A DNA stretch of 64,000 nt from Geodermatophilus sabuli (lineage in GTDB: Bacteria; Actinomycetota; Actinomycetes; Mycobacteriales; Geodermatophilaceae). A program made the translations under genes and the position numbers. The first letter of the stretch is position 1, and every line of letters begins with the position of its first letter. Below the pieces are notes generated by a model. It was not told the DNA's origin and did no database searches. It was given only the letters and a program-made list of their open reading frames with translations. The stretch covers positions 248,001-312,000 of the forward strand of contig NZ_JAAGWF010000007.1 in the NCBI RefSeq assembly GCF_010686765.1. Reading direction: 5' to 3'. Below are positions 13,876 to 22,708 of this stretch, piece after piece.

Positions 13876-13914
13876 GGGCCCGCGCGGCCTGAGGGCCCCG
13901 CGCGGCGCGGGCCC
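13876..13914 (-). terminator. Possible terminator of the PH-domain gene
   Basis: A 10-bp inverted repeat (gggcccgcgc at 13876-13885, its complement at 13905-13914) lies just downstream of the minus-strand gene stop at 13922. An alternative shorter hairpin uses 893-903. No T-run is present. Confidence 0.35.
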
Positions 13915-13921
13915 GTGGCCG

Positions 13922-14272
13922 CTACTGCGTCTGGGGGATGCGACCGCCGGAGAGGGCGGCCAGCCGGGGCAGGTCGCGGGCCCGCAGCACCGGCAGCCGG
14001 ACCTCGGTGCCGCCGGTCGTGACCAGCCACAACTCCCGGCGCTCGCTGACCCGGATGCCGGCCAGCTCGGTCCAGCCGACGGTCCGGTGACCGGCGAGCG
14101 ACCGGGCGGTGATCCCGTCGTCGTCGACGTCCACGCCCACCCGCAGCACCCAGGCGGCGACGAGCAGCGGCAGCAGCAGGAACACCAGCGTCCAGGTCGC
14201 GGCGAAGGCGAGCGGGATCGCGCACACGAGCAGGAAGACGACCGGCAGCAGCGCCGTCCGGCTCATCCGCAT
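13922..14272 (-). CDS. PH-domain membrane protein (Cfp6-like)
   Basis: A 116-residue protein with two adjacent hydrophobic segments near the N terminus (LLPVVFLLVCAIPLAFAA and TLVFLLLPLLVAAWVLRV), then a small bacterial PH-like domain (DDDGITARSLAGHRTVGWTELAGIRV ... ELWLVTTGGTEVRLPVLR). The type and position next to the ilv genes match CFP6 (Rv3004) of M. tuberculosis, recalled from memory. No enzymatic motif is present and the role is unknown. The start is uncertain: ATG 14272, ATG 14266 and GTG 14287 are all in frame and none has a strong ribosome-binding site. Confidence 0.78.
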   Translation of the reverse strand: MRMSRTALLPVVFLLVCAIPLAFAATWTLVFLLLPLLVAAWVLRVGVDVDDDGITARSLAGHRTVGWTELAGIRVSERRELWLVTTGGTEVRLPVLRARDLPRLAALSGGRIPQTQ

Positions 14273-14333
14273 CCGGGCAGGGGCCACGCCTGTCGATGAT
14301 CCCAGACGCCGGCGGGGGCGAGGGGGCTCGCTC

Positions 14334-15155
14334 TCAGCCGCCGAGCCGGGCCAGCTTCCCGGCGGCGTCACTGCCCTCGGCGGCGGTGTAGACGACCAGT
14401 TGGAGTCCCGGGGCGTCGGCGGGGGTCAGCTGGTGGTGTTCGAGCAGCAGCGTCCCGACCCGCGGGTGCTCGAAGCGCCGCTCCCCGGAGCTGAAGCGGT
14501 CGACGTCGTGGCTGGCCCAGCCGGAGGCGAAGTCCGGGCTGGCCGCCTCCAGCCGGGCCACCAGGTCCACCACCTCCGGGTCGGCGAGGCGCGGGCCCAC
14601 CTCGGCGCGGAACTGGGTGAGGAACCGGCGGCTGTCGGTGGTCCAGTCGCCGAGCAGGTCGCGCACGGCCGGGTCGGTGAAGACGAGCTCCAGCAGGTTG
14701 CGGCCGCTCGGCGGCACCCGGGCGACCCCGGGGTAGAGCCGCTCGTAGGCCCGGTTCCAGCCCACGATCGCCCAGCTCGAGGTGATCACGTAGGCAGGGG
14801 AGGGCCCGAGGGCGTCCACCAGGCGCTGCACGTGGGCAGGCATGGCGTCGGCCGCCGTCGCCGGCACCGCGCTCCCGTGCCCGGCCAGCCGGAGGACGTA
14901 CTCGTGCTCGGCCGGCGACATCCGCAGAGTGCGGGCCAGGGCGTCGACCACCTGCCGGGACGGGCGGATGTCGCGGGCCTGCTCCAGCCACGTGTACCAG
15001 GTGTGACCCACCCCCGAGAGCATCGCGACCTCCTCGCGGCGCAGTCCGGGGGTGCGGCGGGATCCGCCGGAGGGCAGCCCGACCGCCCGGGGGTCGACCT
15101 GGCGGCGACGGGAGCGCAGGAACTCGGCCAGCTCGCGGCGGGCGGATGCGGTCAT
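14334..15155 (-). CDS. XRE-family regulator with MmyB-like ligand domain
   Basis: A 273-residue protein with an N-terminal helix-turn-helix ([15 protein letters not shown] then [20 protein letters not shown]) and a C-terminal MmyB-type domain ([37 protein letters not shown]), which in homologues binds a fatty-acid-like ligand. The ATG at 15155 has ggagg 5 bp upstream. It is divergent from ilvD with an 88-bp shared upstream region. These regulators often control a neighbouring oxidoreductase; here the neighbour is a biosynthetic gene, so control of ilvD is possible but unproven. Confidence 0.87.
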   Translation of the reverse strand: MTASARRELAEFLRSRRRQVDPRAVGLPSGGSRRTPGLRREEVAMLSGVGHTWYTWLEQARDIRPSRQVVDALARTLRMSPAEHEYVLRLAGHGSAVPATAADAMPAHVQRLVDALGPSPAYVITSSWAIVGWNRAYERLYPGVARVPPSGRNLLELVFTDPAVRDLLGDWTTDSRRFLTQFRAEVGPRLADPEVVDLVARLEAASPDFASGWASHDVDRFSSGERRFEHPRVGTLLLEHHQLTPADAPGLQLVVYTAAEGSDAAGKLARLGG

Positions 15156-15229
15156 CGGTCCTCCTGGCCGGCCGGTGGTGGTGTCGGTACCAGTATCAGC
15201 GCTGTCCTCCCGCCGGTCGGCGGGCGGCC

Positions 15230-15235
15230 TACCCT
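15230..15235 (+). promoter_or_regulatory. -10 box of ilvD
   Basis: TACCCT ends 8 bp before the GTG at 15244. This is compatible with a leaderless ilvD transcript and supports that start. Confidence 0.5.
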
Positions 15236-15243
15236 TCCCTCTC

Positions 15244-16950
15244 GTGACGACCGTCGAGGACCCCCGTACCGCCACCGCAGACGTCAAGCCCCGCAGCCGC
15301 GAGGTGACCGACGGGATCACCCGGGCCCCGGCCCGCGCGATGCTCCGCGCGGTCGGCATGGGCGACGACGACTGGGAGAAGCCGCAGATCGGCGTCGCGT
15401 CGTCCTGGAACGAGATCACCCCCTGCAACCTGTCGCTGGACCGGCTGGCCAAGCGGGCCAAGGAGGGCGTGCACGCCGCCGGCGGCTACCCGCTGGAGTT
15501 CGGCACGATCTCGGTCTCCGACGGCATCTCCATGGGCCACGAGGGCATGCGCGCCTCGCTGGTCTCCCGCGAGGTCATCGCCGACTCGGTCGAGACCGTC
15601 ATGTTCGCCGAGCGGCTCGACGGCTCGGTGCTGCTCGCCGGCTGCGACAAGTCCCTGCCCGGAATGCTCATGGCCGCCGCGCGGCTCGACCTCGCCAGCG
15701 TCTTCCTCTACTCGGGCTCCACGCTGCCCGGCACGCTCGGCGACCGCGACGACCTCACGATCATCGACGTCTTCGAGGGCGTCGGTGCCTGTTCCCGCGG
15801 GCTGATCAGCCGCGAGGACCTCGACGCCATCGAGAAGGCGGCCTGCCCGGGCATGGGCTCCTGTGGCGGCATGTACACGGCCAACACCATGGCCAGCGTC
15901 GCCGAGGCGCTGGGGATGGCGCTCCCCGGCAGCGCCGCCCCGCCCGCCCCCGACAGTCGCCGCGACGCCTTCGCGGTCGCCTCCGGCGAGGCCGTGGTCA
16001 ACCTGCTCCGCCACGGCATCACCGCGCGTCAGATCATGACCAAGAAGGCGTTCGAGAACGCCATCACCGTCGTCATGGCCCTCGGCGGCTCGACCAACGC
16101 CGTCCTGCACCTGCTGGCCATCGCCCACGAGGCGCAGGTCGACCTGACCCTCGACGACTTCAACCGGATCGGCGACCGCACACCGCACCTGGCCGACGTC
16201 AAGCCCTTCGGCCGCTTCGTCATGACCGACATCGACCGCGTCGGCGGCGTCCCGGTCGTGCTCCGTGCCCTGCTCGACGCCGGGCTGCTGCACGGTGACG
16301 TGCTGACCGTGACCGGGAAGACGATGGCCGAGAACCTGGCCGAGATCGCCCCGCCGGACCTCGACGGCACGATCGTCCACGCCATGGACGACCCGATCCA
16401 CCGGACCGGTGGGCTGACCATCCTGCGCGGCTCGCTGTCGCCGGAGGGCGCGGTCGTCAAGTCCGCGGGCTTCGACGCCGACGTCTTCGAGGGCACCGCC
16501 CGCGTCTTCGACGGTGAGCAGGGCGCGATGGACGCCGTCACGGAGGGGACCCTGCAGGCCGGCGACGTCGTCGTCATCCGCTACGAGGGGCCCAAGGGCG
16601 GGCCCGGGATGCGCGAGATGCTCGCCGTCACGGGAGCGATCAAGGGCGCCGGGCTGGGCAAGGACGTGCTGCTCCTCACCGACGGCCGGTTCTCCGGCGG
16701 GACGACGGGCCTGTGCGTCGGCCACGTGGCCCCGGAGGCGGCCGACGGCGGGCCGATCGCACTGGTCCGAGACGGCGACCGCATCCGGCTGGACCTCGGC
16801 GCCCGCACCCTCGACCTGCTGGTGGACGACGACGAGCTGGGCCGCCGCCGGCAGGACTGGGCCCCGCTGCCCCCGCGCTACACCACCGGCGTGCTCGGGA
16901 AGTACGCGAAGCTCGTCGGCTCGGCCTCGCAGGGCGCCATCTGCGGCTGA
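15244..16950 (+). CDS. ilvD: Dihydroxy-acid dehydratase
   Basis: The third step shared by valine, leucine and isoleucine synthesis: dehydration of dihydroxy acids to 2-oxo acids with an Fe-S cluster. The 568-residue protein has the three cysteine regions expected for the cluster: [26 protein letters not shown] and [18 protein letters not shown]-terminal [20 protein letters not shown] block completes the family. The GTG at 15244 is supported by the -10 box. No amino-acid-rich leader peptide is visible upstream, unlike ilvB and cimA, so it is probably not attenuated in the same way. Confidence 0.97.
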   Translation: MTTVEDPRTATADVKPRSREVTDGITRAPARAMLRAVGMGDDDWEKPQIGVASSWNEITPCNLSLDRLAKRAKEGVHAAGGYPLEFGTISVSDGISMGHEGMRASLVSREVIADSVETVMFAERLDGSVLLAGCDKSLPGMLMAAARLDLASVFLYSGSTLPGTLGDRDDLTIIDVFEGVGACSRGLISREDLDAIEKAACPGMGSCGGMYTANTMASVAEALGMALPGSAAPPAPDSRRDAFAVASGEAVVNLLRHGITARQIMTKKAFENAITVVMALGGSTNAVLHLLAIAHEAQVDLTLDDFNRIGDRTPHLADVKPFGRFVMTDIDRVGGVPVVLRALLDAGLLHGDVLTVTGKTMAENLAEIAPPDLDGTIVHAMDDPIHRTGGLTILRGSLSPEGAVVKSAGFDADVFEGTARVFDGEQGAMDAVTEGTLQAGDVVVIRYEGPKGGPGMREMLAVTGAIKGAGLGKDVLLLTDGRFSGGTTGLCVGHVAPEAADGGPIALVRDGDRIRLDLGARTLDLLVDDDELGRRRQDWAPLPPRYTTGVLGKYAKLVGSASQGAICG

Positions 16951-17011
16951 AGGAGGACCATCCGGCGGCCGGGCCGGTGGTCACCCCCGCCCGGGAGCCC
17001 ACCCCCTACGG

Positions 17012-19717
17012 GTGAGCGACGCGCCCTTCCGGCTGTTCCGCCCCGGCGGGTCTGCCGACAGGGCAGGTGTGGACAGGCTGAGGTGGGTGCTCCTGGCGAG
17101 CGCCGTGTCGGTGGGGGTCGTCTGCGCGGCGACCGCCGGCACGGCCGGGCCCGGCTCTGCCGGGGACGTCGCCCTGGCCGCGATGGGCGTGGCCGCTGCC
17201 GTGGTCATCTGGTGCGCCGGCCGGTCGCGTCAGCCGGGCGCGCGCGGGTGGCGGCTGATCGCCATCGCCCCCCTGATGCCGGTCGCCGGCTTCGTCGCCG
17301 TCGTGGTGCTGGCCCCTGTCGACCCCATGCAGCAGGCGCTGGTGCGCTGGCTGCCCACCGTGCCCGGCTACCTGTTCGTCGTCCTCGGGATCCTGACCCT
17401 CGTCGACCGGGACCGGCTGCGCCGGGGTGCCCGGTCCGGCGTCGAGGTCGCCCTCTTCGGGACCGCCTGCCTGCTCGTCGTCCAACTGCTCGTGCTCGGC
17501 CCGGACCGCAGCTGGCTGGACCTGCGGCCCGCCGAGGCCCTGGTGCTCGGTGCCGCCGTGGTGATCACCTCCGCCACGATGACCGTGGCCCTGCTGCTGC
17601 TCGGCGTCATCGAGAGCCACCGGCAGACCATGGCGCTGGTGCTGCTCGCCGGCACGGCGCTGACCACGGCCGGCCGTGCGCTGGGCACCTCCGCCGTGCT
17701 CTCCGGTGCGGTGGCGCTCAGCGACCTCGGCCGGTTCCTCGTCACCGGCGGCCTGGCGATGCTCGCCGCGGCCGCCCTCACCGACTCCGGTCCCCGGGCC
17801 TCGGACGGCGCCCACGAGCGACCCCGCAGCGGGCGGTCGACCCAGCTCGGCCAGGTGCTCCCGCACGTGGCGATGGTCGTCGCCGTGCTCGGCGGGGCGC
17901 TCGCCGCGCTGCTCAGCGCCCGGAGCAACCCCGTGGTCATCACCGGCGTCCTGCTGTGCGCCGTCCTCGCGGCCGTGCACCGCTGGGTGACCGCCCGCGA
18001 GGAGCAGAGCATGGGCGCCCGGCTGCAGCGCAGCGAGGCCTACTTCCGCTCCCTGGTGGCGGCCAGCTGCGACGCGGTGCTCATCCTCGACGACGACCTG
18101 CGGGTCTCGTGGGCCTCGCCCGCCGTGGCCGGCGTCCTCGGCGACCCCGGCCGGGCCGTCACCGGCTCCCTCCTGCTCGAGCTGGTGCACCCCGACGACG
18201 CCGTGCCCGTGGCCCGCGCGCTGCAGGCCGACGGCACCGGGCCGGCGGACGGCCTGCTCCTCCTCCGCATGCGGCACGCGGACGGCACCTGGCGGCACCT
18301 GGAGGCCAGCGTCTCCGACCTGCGCCGGGACGCCGACGTGGGCGGGGTCGTCCTGCACTGCCGCGACACCACCGAGCGGGTGGGCCGCGAGCAGGCGCTC
18401 GAACAGGTGGCGTTCACCGACCCGCTGACCGGCCTGCCCAACCGGGCCGGCTGCGTCCGGACCCTCGAGGACGCCCTGGTCACGGCCGCCGTCCCCGGGA
18501 CGACGTGCCGCACCCTGCTGCTCATCGAACTGCACGGCCTGGACGAGGTGCGTGAGCACGCCGGCCGCGACGTGGTCAGCTCCGTGCTGGTCGAGGTCGG
18601 CCGGCGGCTGCGGGCCACCGTCCGTGGGCCCGAGCTCGTGGCCCGGGTCGGCGGCGGCGCGTTCGCCGTCCTGGTCGAGGGTGCCGCGCGCATGGTCGAC
18701 CAGCTCGCCGACCGCTGCCTGTCGATCCTCGAGCAGCCGCTGGACACACCCGGCGGCCTGTTCGACCTCAGCGCCAGCGTCGGCGTCGTCGAGCTGAGTG
18801 CCGGCCAGGACGTCGGCGAGCTCCTCGGCCGCGCCGAGCTCGCCGTCCGCGCTGCCGCGGCCTCCGGCCCCGGCAGTGCGCTGCGCTACCGGCCGGCCCT
18901 GGGCAACGCCGCCTCCCGGCGGGCCCGGCTGCGCGACGACCTGCCTGGTGCGTGGCAGCGCGGCGAGTTGTCGGTGCTGTTCCAGCCGGTGGTGTCACTG
19001 GGCGAGCAGCGGGTCACCGGTGTCGAGGCGCTGCTGCGCTGGCGGCACCCGGAGCTCGGGGACGTGCCCCCGGCGGAGTTCGTGCCGATCGCCGAGCGCG
19101 CGGGGGTCATCGGCGAGCTGCAGCGGTGGGCCCTGGAGGAGGCGGCGACCGTCGCGGTCGCCCTGCCCTCCGCCGGCGCCCCGCTGCGGTTGGGGGTCAA
19201 CATCTCCGCGTCGCACGTCGCCGCGCGGACGCTGGTCGGTGACGTCGCCGCGGTGCTCAGCAGCACCGGGTTGTCGCCGGAGCGGCTGGTCCTCGAGATC
19301 ACCGAGGCGACCGTGCTGGCCGACGGCGAGCACGTGGTCGTCGACATCGAGGCGCTGCGGCTGATGGGCGTGCACGTGGCCCTGGACGACTTCGGCACCG
19401 GCCACTCGTCGCTGGCGCACCTCACCCGGCTGCCCATCGACGTCCTCAAGCTGGACCGCTCGTTCGTCTCCCGGATCGACCGGGACCCCAAGAGCCGGGC
19501 GCTCTGCGAGTCCGTGGTCGCCATCGGGCAGGCGCTGGGCCTCGACGTCGTCGCGGAGGGCGTCGAGACCCCGGCCCAACTGGGTGCCGTGCGCGCCGTG
19601 GGCTGCGGGTTCGCCCAGGGCTTCCTGCTGGCCCGGCCGCTGCGCCACGACCAGCTCACCGACCTGCTCTCCGACGGCGCCGGCCTGTTGTGGCCGGGAC
19701 TCGTTGGCACGCGCTGA
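17012..19717 (+). CDS. Membrane c-di-GMP protein: PAS, degenerate GGDEF, intact EAL
   Basis: A 901-residue protein with about ten N-terminal membrane segments (to about residue 330), then a PAS domain (SLVAASCDAVLILDDDLRVSWASPAV), a GGDEF domain and an EAL domain. The GGDEF active site reads GGGAF (residues 547-551) and the inhibitory-site motif is also lost (RGPE), so cyclase activity is unlikely. The EAL domain keeps E672 (EALLRW), the Asn of LGVNIS, EITE, D792-D793 (DDFGTGHSS), KLDRSF, AEGVET and AQGF, so phosphodiesterase activity is expected. The GTG start follows ilvD by 61 bp. The stop and the ATG of the next, similar gene overlap in TGATG, so both are made together. Confidence 0.9.
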   Translation: MSDAPFRLFRPGGSADRAGVDRLRWVLLASAVSVGVVCAATAGTAGPGSAGDVALAAMGVAAAVVIWCAGRSRQPGARGWRLIAIAPLMPVAGFVAVVVLAPVDPMQQALVRWLPTVPGYLFVVLGILTLVDRDRLRRGARSGVEVALFGTACLLVVQLLVLGPDRSWLDLRPAEALVLGAAVVITSATMTVALLLLGVIESHRQTMALVLLAGTALTTAGRALGTSAVLSGAVALSDLGRFLVTGGLAMLAAAALTDSGPRASDGAHERPRSGRSTQLGQVLPHVAMVVAVLGGALAALLSARSNPVVITGVLLCAVLAAVHRWVTAREEQSMGARLQRSEAYFRSLVAASCDAVLILDDDLRVSWASPAVAGVLGDPGRAVTGSLLLELVHPDDAVPVARALQADGTGPADGLLLLRMRHADGTWRHLEASVSDLRRDADVGGVVLHCRDTTERVGREQALEQVAFTDPLTGLPNRAGCVRTLEDALVTAAVPGTTCRTLLLIELHGLDEVREHAGRDVVSSVLVEVGRRLRATVRGPELVARVGGGAFAVLVEGAARMVDQLADRCLSILEQPLDTPGGLFDLSASVGVVELSAGQDVGELLGRAELAVRAAAASGPGSALRYRPALGNAASRRARLRDDLPGAWQRGELSVLFQPVVSLGEQRVTGVEALLRWRHPELGDVPPAEFVPIAERAGVIGELQRWALEEAATVAVALPSAGAPLRLGVNISASHVAARTLVGDVAAVLSSTGLSPERLVLEITEATVLADGEHVVVDIEALRLMGVHVALDDFGTGHSSLAHLTRLPIDVLKLDRSFVSRIDRDPKSRALCESVVAIGQALGLDVVAEGVETPAQLGAVRAVGCGFAQGFLLARPLRHDQLTDLLSDGAGLLWPGLVGTR

Positions 19718-22419
19718 TGACCGGCGGACCGAGCGGGCGGCGCAGCTCCGACGGGTCCGGTCGTCGTGGCCGCGGCACCGCGGCCACGATGGCCTTCCTG
19801 GCGTCGCTCGCCGCGGTGCTGGCCCTGACCGTGGCGACGGCACCGGATGCCGCCCCGCGCCTCGGACCGGCCCTGCTGGCCGTCGGCTCGTGGGTCACCG
19901 CGTTCGTCGTGGCCCGCCGGGCAGCCCGGCTGCCCGCCCGGTCGGCGGGCCCGTGGCGGGCGTTCGCGCTCGCCGCCGTGCTGCTCGGGCTCGGCCAGGG
20001 GGCCAGCGCGCTGGCCGGCGCCGGGGTCAACACCAGTGAGGCCGGCTGGCAGGACGTGCCGCTGGTGGCGGCGGTGCCCGTCGCCCTGATCGCCTGCGCC
20101 CGGCTGCTGCCGGGAACCGGCCGCCGCCCCATCGGCTCCCGGGCGTTGCTGGACGGCGGGATCGTGCTCGTGGCCGTCGGCCTGCTGGGCGAGGCCCTCC
20201 TCGCCGACGCCGCCGCCCGCTCCGGAGGTGTCGTCGACGCCCTCGTCTCGGTGGGCTACCCGGCGGTGGGCGCACTGCTGTGCGGGGTCGGGCTGGTCAC
20301 CGTCGCCGCGGCGGCCGACGCCCGGCGCGGCGCGGCCGCCTGGCTGCTGACGTCGTTCGTGGCCCTCGCCGTCGTGGTGGTCAGCGGCGCCCTCGCGGTC
20401 ACCCTGCGGAGCACCGCCTTCGACGTCGTCACCGGCCTGGCCTGGATCGCGATGCTCGCTGCCGGTGTGCGGGCGGCCGAGGCCGACCCCGACCGGGTCG
20501 GCGAGGACACCCAGCCGTCGGCCGTGCTGCCGCTGCCGGGTGTCGTGTTCAGCATGTGCGCGGCCTTCGGCGTCGCCCTGTTCCTCGCCGTGGGGGTGGC
20601 CGTCGGCCGTCCCGTCTCGCCCGTCGAGGGCGCGGGGATCACCGTGCTGATGCTGCTGACCTTCGTGCGCTGCCTCCTGTGGGCCGTGGACGGAGAGCAG
20701 CTGACCCGCCGGGTCCGGCGCACCGAGGGCTGGCTGCGCGCCCTGCTGCACAGCGGCGAGGCGGTCACCGTCCTCCTCGACGGGGCCGGTCGCGTCGCCT
20801 GGACCTCCGGGCCCGTGCACGACCAACTCGGCTGGCACCCGCGCGACCTCACCGGCCGTGCGCTGGTCGCCCTCGTGCACGCCGCCGACCGTGACGTCCT
20901 CGTCGCCGTGGCCGCCGCCGTCCGCGGCGGGGAGCAGCCCGCCGAGCTGCCCGTGACCCTGCGGCTGGGCAGTCGCGACGGGGACTGGCGGGACGTCGAG
21001 GTGTCGGGCGCCGCCCGCACCGGCGGCGAGGACGAGGGACTGGTCCTGCACCTCCGGGACGTCAGCGACCGCAGCAGCACCCACCGGCGGCTCGAGCGGC
21101 TGGCCTACACCGACTTCCTCACCGGTCTGCCCAACCGGGCACGCTTCATGGCCGCCCTCGCCGAGCCGGCGGGCGCCGAGCCCGGGTGCGTCCTGGTGGT
21201 CGACCTCGACGGGTTCAAGGCGGTCAACGACGTGGCCGGGCACGACGCCGGTGACCGGTTGCTGTGCGAGGTCGCCGACCGGCTGCGCGGCGCCGCCCGG
21301 GAGGAGGACGTCGTGGCCCGCCTCGGCGGCGACGAGTTCGCCGTCCTCGTACGGTCCGGCCGGGACGAGGCCACGGCCCTCGCCGAGCGCCTGGTGTCCC
21401 TGCTCGACCGCGAGCACCGCCCCACCGCGGCCGACGGGAGCCCCGGCAGCGGCCCGGTCTTCGCCGTCTCCGGAAGCGTGGGCGTCGCCGAACTCCGGGC
21501 CGGCGACGACCCCGCCGACGCGGTGCGCCGCGCGGACGTCGCGCTGCGGGCGGCCAAGGCCGCCGGCAAGAACTGCGTCCGGTCCTCCGGCGCGGCCCTC
21601 GACCGGCTCGTCGACCGCCGCGCCCGCCTGGCCCGCGACCTGCCCTCCGCGATCGCCGACGGCGCGCTCACCCTCGTCTACCAGCCGGTCGTCGGCGTGG
21701 CCGACCGGCGGGTCCTCGGCCTGGAGGCCCTGGTGCGGTGGGAGCACCCGGAGCTCGGCGCCGTCCCGCCGGACGAGTTCGTCGCCCTGGCCGAGGACGA
21801 CGGCCTCATCGTCCCCCTGCAGCGATGGGTGCTCCGGACGGCGACCACGGCGCTGGCACCCCTGCTCGCGGACGGCCACGACCTGCAGCTGGGTGTCAAC
21901 GTCTCGATCCGCCACCTGCAGGCCGGGTGCCTGGTCCCCGACGTCGCCGCGGCACTCGCCGACTCCGGCGTGCCGCCCCGCCGGCTGATGGTCGAGCTGA
22001 CCGAGTCGGTGCTCATGGGCACCGACGACCACGTGGAGGACGACCTGCGCGCCCTGCGGGGGATGGGCTGCGTCATCTCCCTCGACGACTTCGGCAAGGG
22101 GCACTCCACCTTGGCGCGGCTGGCCCGCCTCCCGGTCGACGTGCTCAAGATGGACCGGGCGTTCGTCGCCCACATCCAGGACGACCCGCGGAGCGCGGCG
22201 CTGGTGCGCAGCGTGGTCGAGCTCGGGCCCGTCCTCGGCATGGACGTCGTCGCCGAGGGGGTCGAGACCGCGGGCCAGCTGGCGGCGCTGCGTGAGGTGG
22301 GCTGCCGCTACCTGCAGGGGTTCCTGCTGGGGGCGCCGGTGCCCGCCGCGCAGCTGCCCGGTGTGCTCGCCGGCTTCGACCCGGCGGTGCTCGACCACGC
22401 CGTGCCGTCCCACGTCTGA
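19717..22419 (+). CDS. Membrane c-di-GMP protein: PAS, intact GGDEF, intact EAL
   Basis: A 900-residue paralogue of the preceding gene with the same layout: a polytopic N terminus, a PAS domain (LLHSGEAVTVLLDGAGRVAWTS), GGDEF and EAL. The cyclase site is intact (RLGGDEF, residues 535-541), with a canonical I-site REED (528-531) five residues upstream, so product inhibition is expected. The EAL domain keeps E670 (EALVRW), LGVNVS, D790-D791 (DDFGKGHST), KMDRAF and AEGVET. It could both make and break c-di-GMP. The ATG at 19717 overlaps the previous stop by one base. A hairpin follows the gene at 22427. Confidence 0.92.
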   Translation: MTGGPSGRRSSDGSGRRGRGTAATMAFLASLAAVLALTVATAPDAAPRLGPALLAVGSWVTAFVVARRAARLPARSAGPWRAFALAAVLLGLGQGASALAGAGVNTSEAGWQDVPLVAAVPVALIACARLLPGTGRRPIGSRALLDGGIVLVAVGLLGEALLADAAARSGGVVDALVSVGYPAVGALLCGVGLVTVAAAADARRGAAAWLLTSFVALAVVVVSGALAVTLRSTAFDVVTGLAWIAMLAAGVRAAEADPDRVGEDTQPSAVLPLPGVVFSMCAAFGVALFLAVGVAVGRPVSPVEGAGITVLMLLTFVRCLLWAVDGEQLTRRVRRTEGWLRALLHSGEAVTVLLDGAGRVAWTSGPVHDQLGWHPRDLTGRALVALVHAADRDVLVAVAAAVRGGEQPAELPVTLRLGSRDGDWRDVEVSGAARTGGEDEGLVLHLRDVSDRSSTHRRLERLAYTDFLTGLPNRARFMAALAEPAGAEPGCVLVVDLDGFKAVNDVAGHDAGDRLLCEVADRLRGAAREEDVVARLGGDEFAVLVRSGRDEATALAERLVSLLDREHRPTAADGSPGSGPVFAVSGSVGVAELRAGDDPADAVRRADVALRAAKAAGKNCVRSSGAALDRLVDRRARLARDLPSAIADGALTLVYQPVVGVADRRVLGLEALVRWEHPELGAVPPDEFVALAEDDGLIVPLQRWVLRTATTALAPLLADGHDLQLGVNVSIRHLQAGCLVPDVAAALADSGVPPRRLMVELTESVLMGTDDHVEDDLRALRGMGCVISLDDFGKGHSTLARLARLPVDVLKMDRAFVAHIQDDPRSAALVRSVVELGPVLGMDVVAEGVETAGQLAALREVGCRYLQGFLLGAPVPAAQLPGVLAGFDPAVLDHAVPSHV

Positions 22420-22426
22420 CCTCCCT

Positions 22427-22448
22427 GCCGTCCACACAGTGGGACGGC
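22427..22448 (+). terminator. Short hairpin after the GGDEF/EAL pair
   Basis: A 7-bp stem (gccgtcc/ggacggc) with an 8-nt loop (acacagtg) lies 7 bp after the stop at 22419. It separates the c-di-GMP genes from the ilvB leader. Confidence 0.45.
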
Positions 22449-22452
22449 GTGG

Positions 22453-22482
22453 TTGACGACGACCCTCGGGGAGGCGCACAGT
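22453..22482 (+). promoter_or_regulatory. Putative promoter of the ilvBNC leader
   Basis: TTGACG (22453-22458) and CACAGT (22477-22482) are separated by 18 bp. Transcription would start close to the leader-peptide GTG at 22489, making the leader itself leaderless. The -10 match is poor (3 of 6), so the start site is uncertain. Confidence 0.45.
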
Positions 22483-22488
22483 GGGCGG

Positions 22489-22524
22489 GTGCGCCCGGCC
22501 TGCCTGCTCCTCGTAGTCGCCTAG
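22489..22524 (+). CDS. ilvB leader peptide (attenuator)
   Basis: An 11-codon frame, [11 protein letters not shown], with three consecutive Leu codons and two Val codons just before the stop. This run of branched-chain codons is the signature of ribosome-mediated attenuation. The stop codon TAG is immediately followed by, and partly included in, a perfect hairpin, and then by a T-tailed terminator upstream of ilvB. Ribosome stalling when charged leucyl- or valyl-tRNA is scarce would be expected to allow transcription into ilvBNC. Attenuators upstream of ilvB are known in other actinobacteria. Confidence 0.8.
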   Translation: MRPACLLLVVA

Positions 22525-22550
22525 CGCGTCGGTCTCCCGACCGACGCGCT
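22523..22550 (+). promoter_or_regulatory. Stop-codon hairpin of the ilvB attenuator
   Basis: A perfect 12-bp stem (agcgcgtcggtc with its exact complement at 22539-22550) and a tccc loop. Its 5' arm begins inside the leader stop codon, so a ribosome reaching the stop must cover or melt it, whereas one stalled on the Leu/Val codons leaves more of it free. Confidence 0.75.
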
Positions 22551-22552
22551 CA

Positions 22553-22583
22553 CCCCTCTGTGCCTGCGGCACGAGGGGTTTTT
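22553..22583 (+). terminator. ilvB attenuator terminator
   Basis: The stem is cccctc, a one-base bulge, then gtgcc paired with ggcac and gagggg; the loop is tgc and five T residues follow at 22579-22583. It is a classical intrinsic terminator and one of the few in this window with a T-run. It ends 125 bp before the ilvB start. Confidence 0.85.
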
Positions 22584-22708
22584 CGTTTGCGGGCCCCGCG
22601 CGCCTCCGTGCGGCCGGGCGCCCATCCCAGCCGGCAGGCACCCGCCGCACACCGCACCACCCCCGAACCGACGCCCCCCGACCGGGGCACTGCCAGGAGA
22701 GCGCCGAC

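Noticed and set aside
22481..22516. Alternative leader frame from the GTG at 22481
   Set aside because: Its spacing from ggggagg is good, but the peptide ([11 protein letters not shown]) has no branched-chain codons; the frame from 22489 has five and ends at the hairpin.
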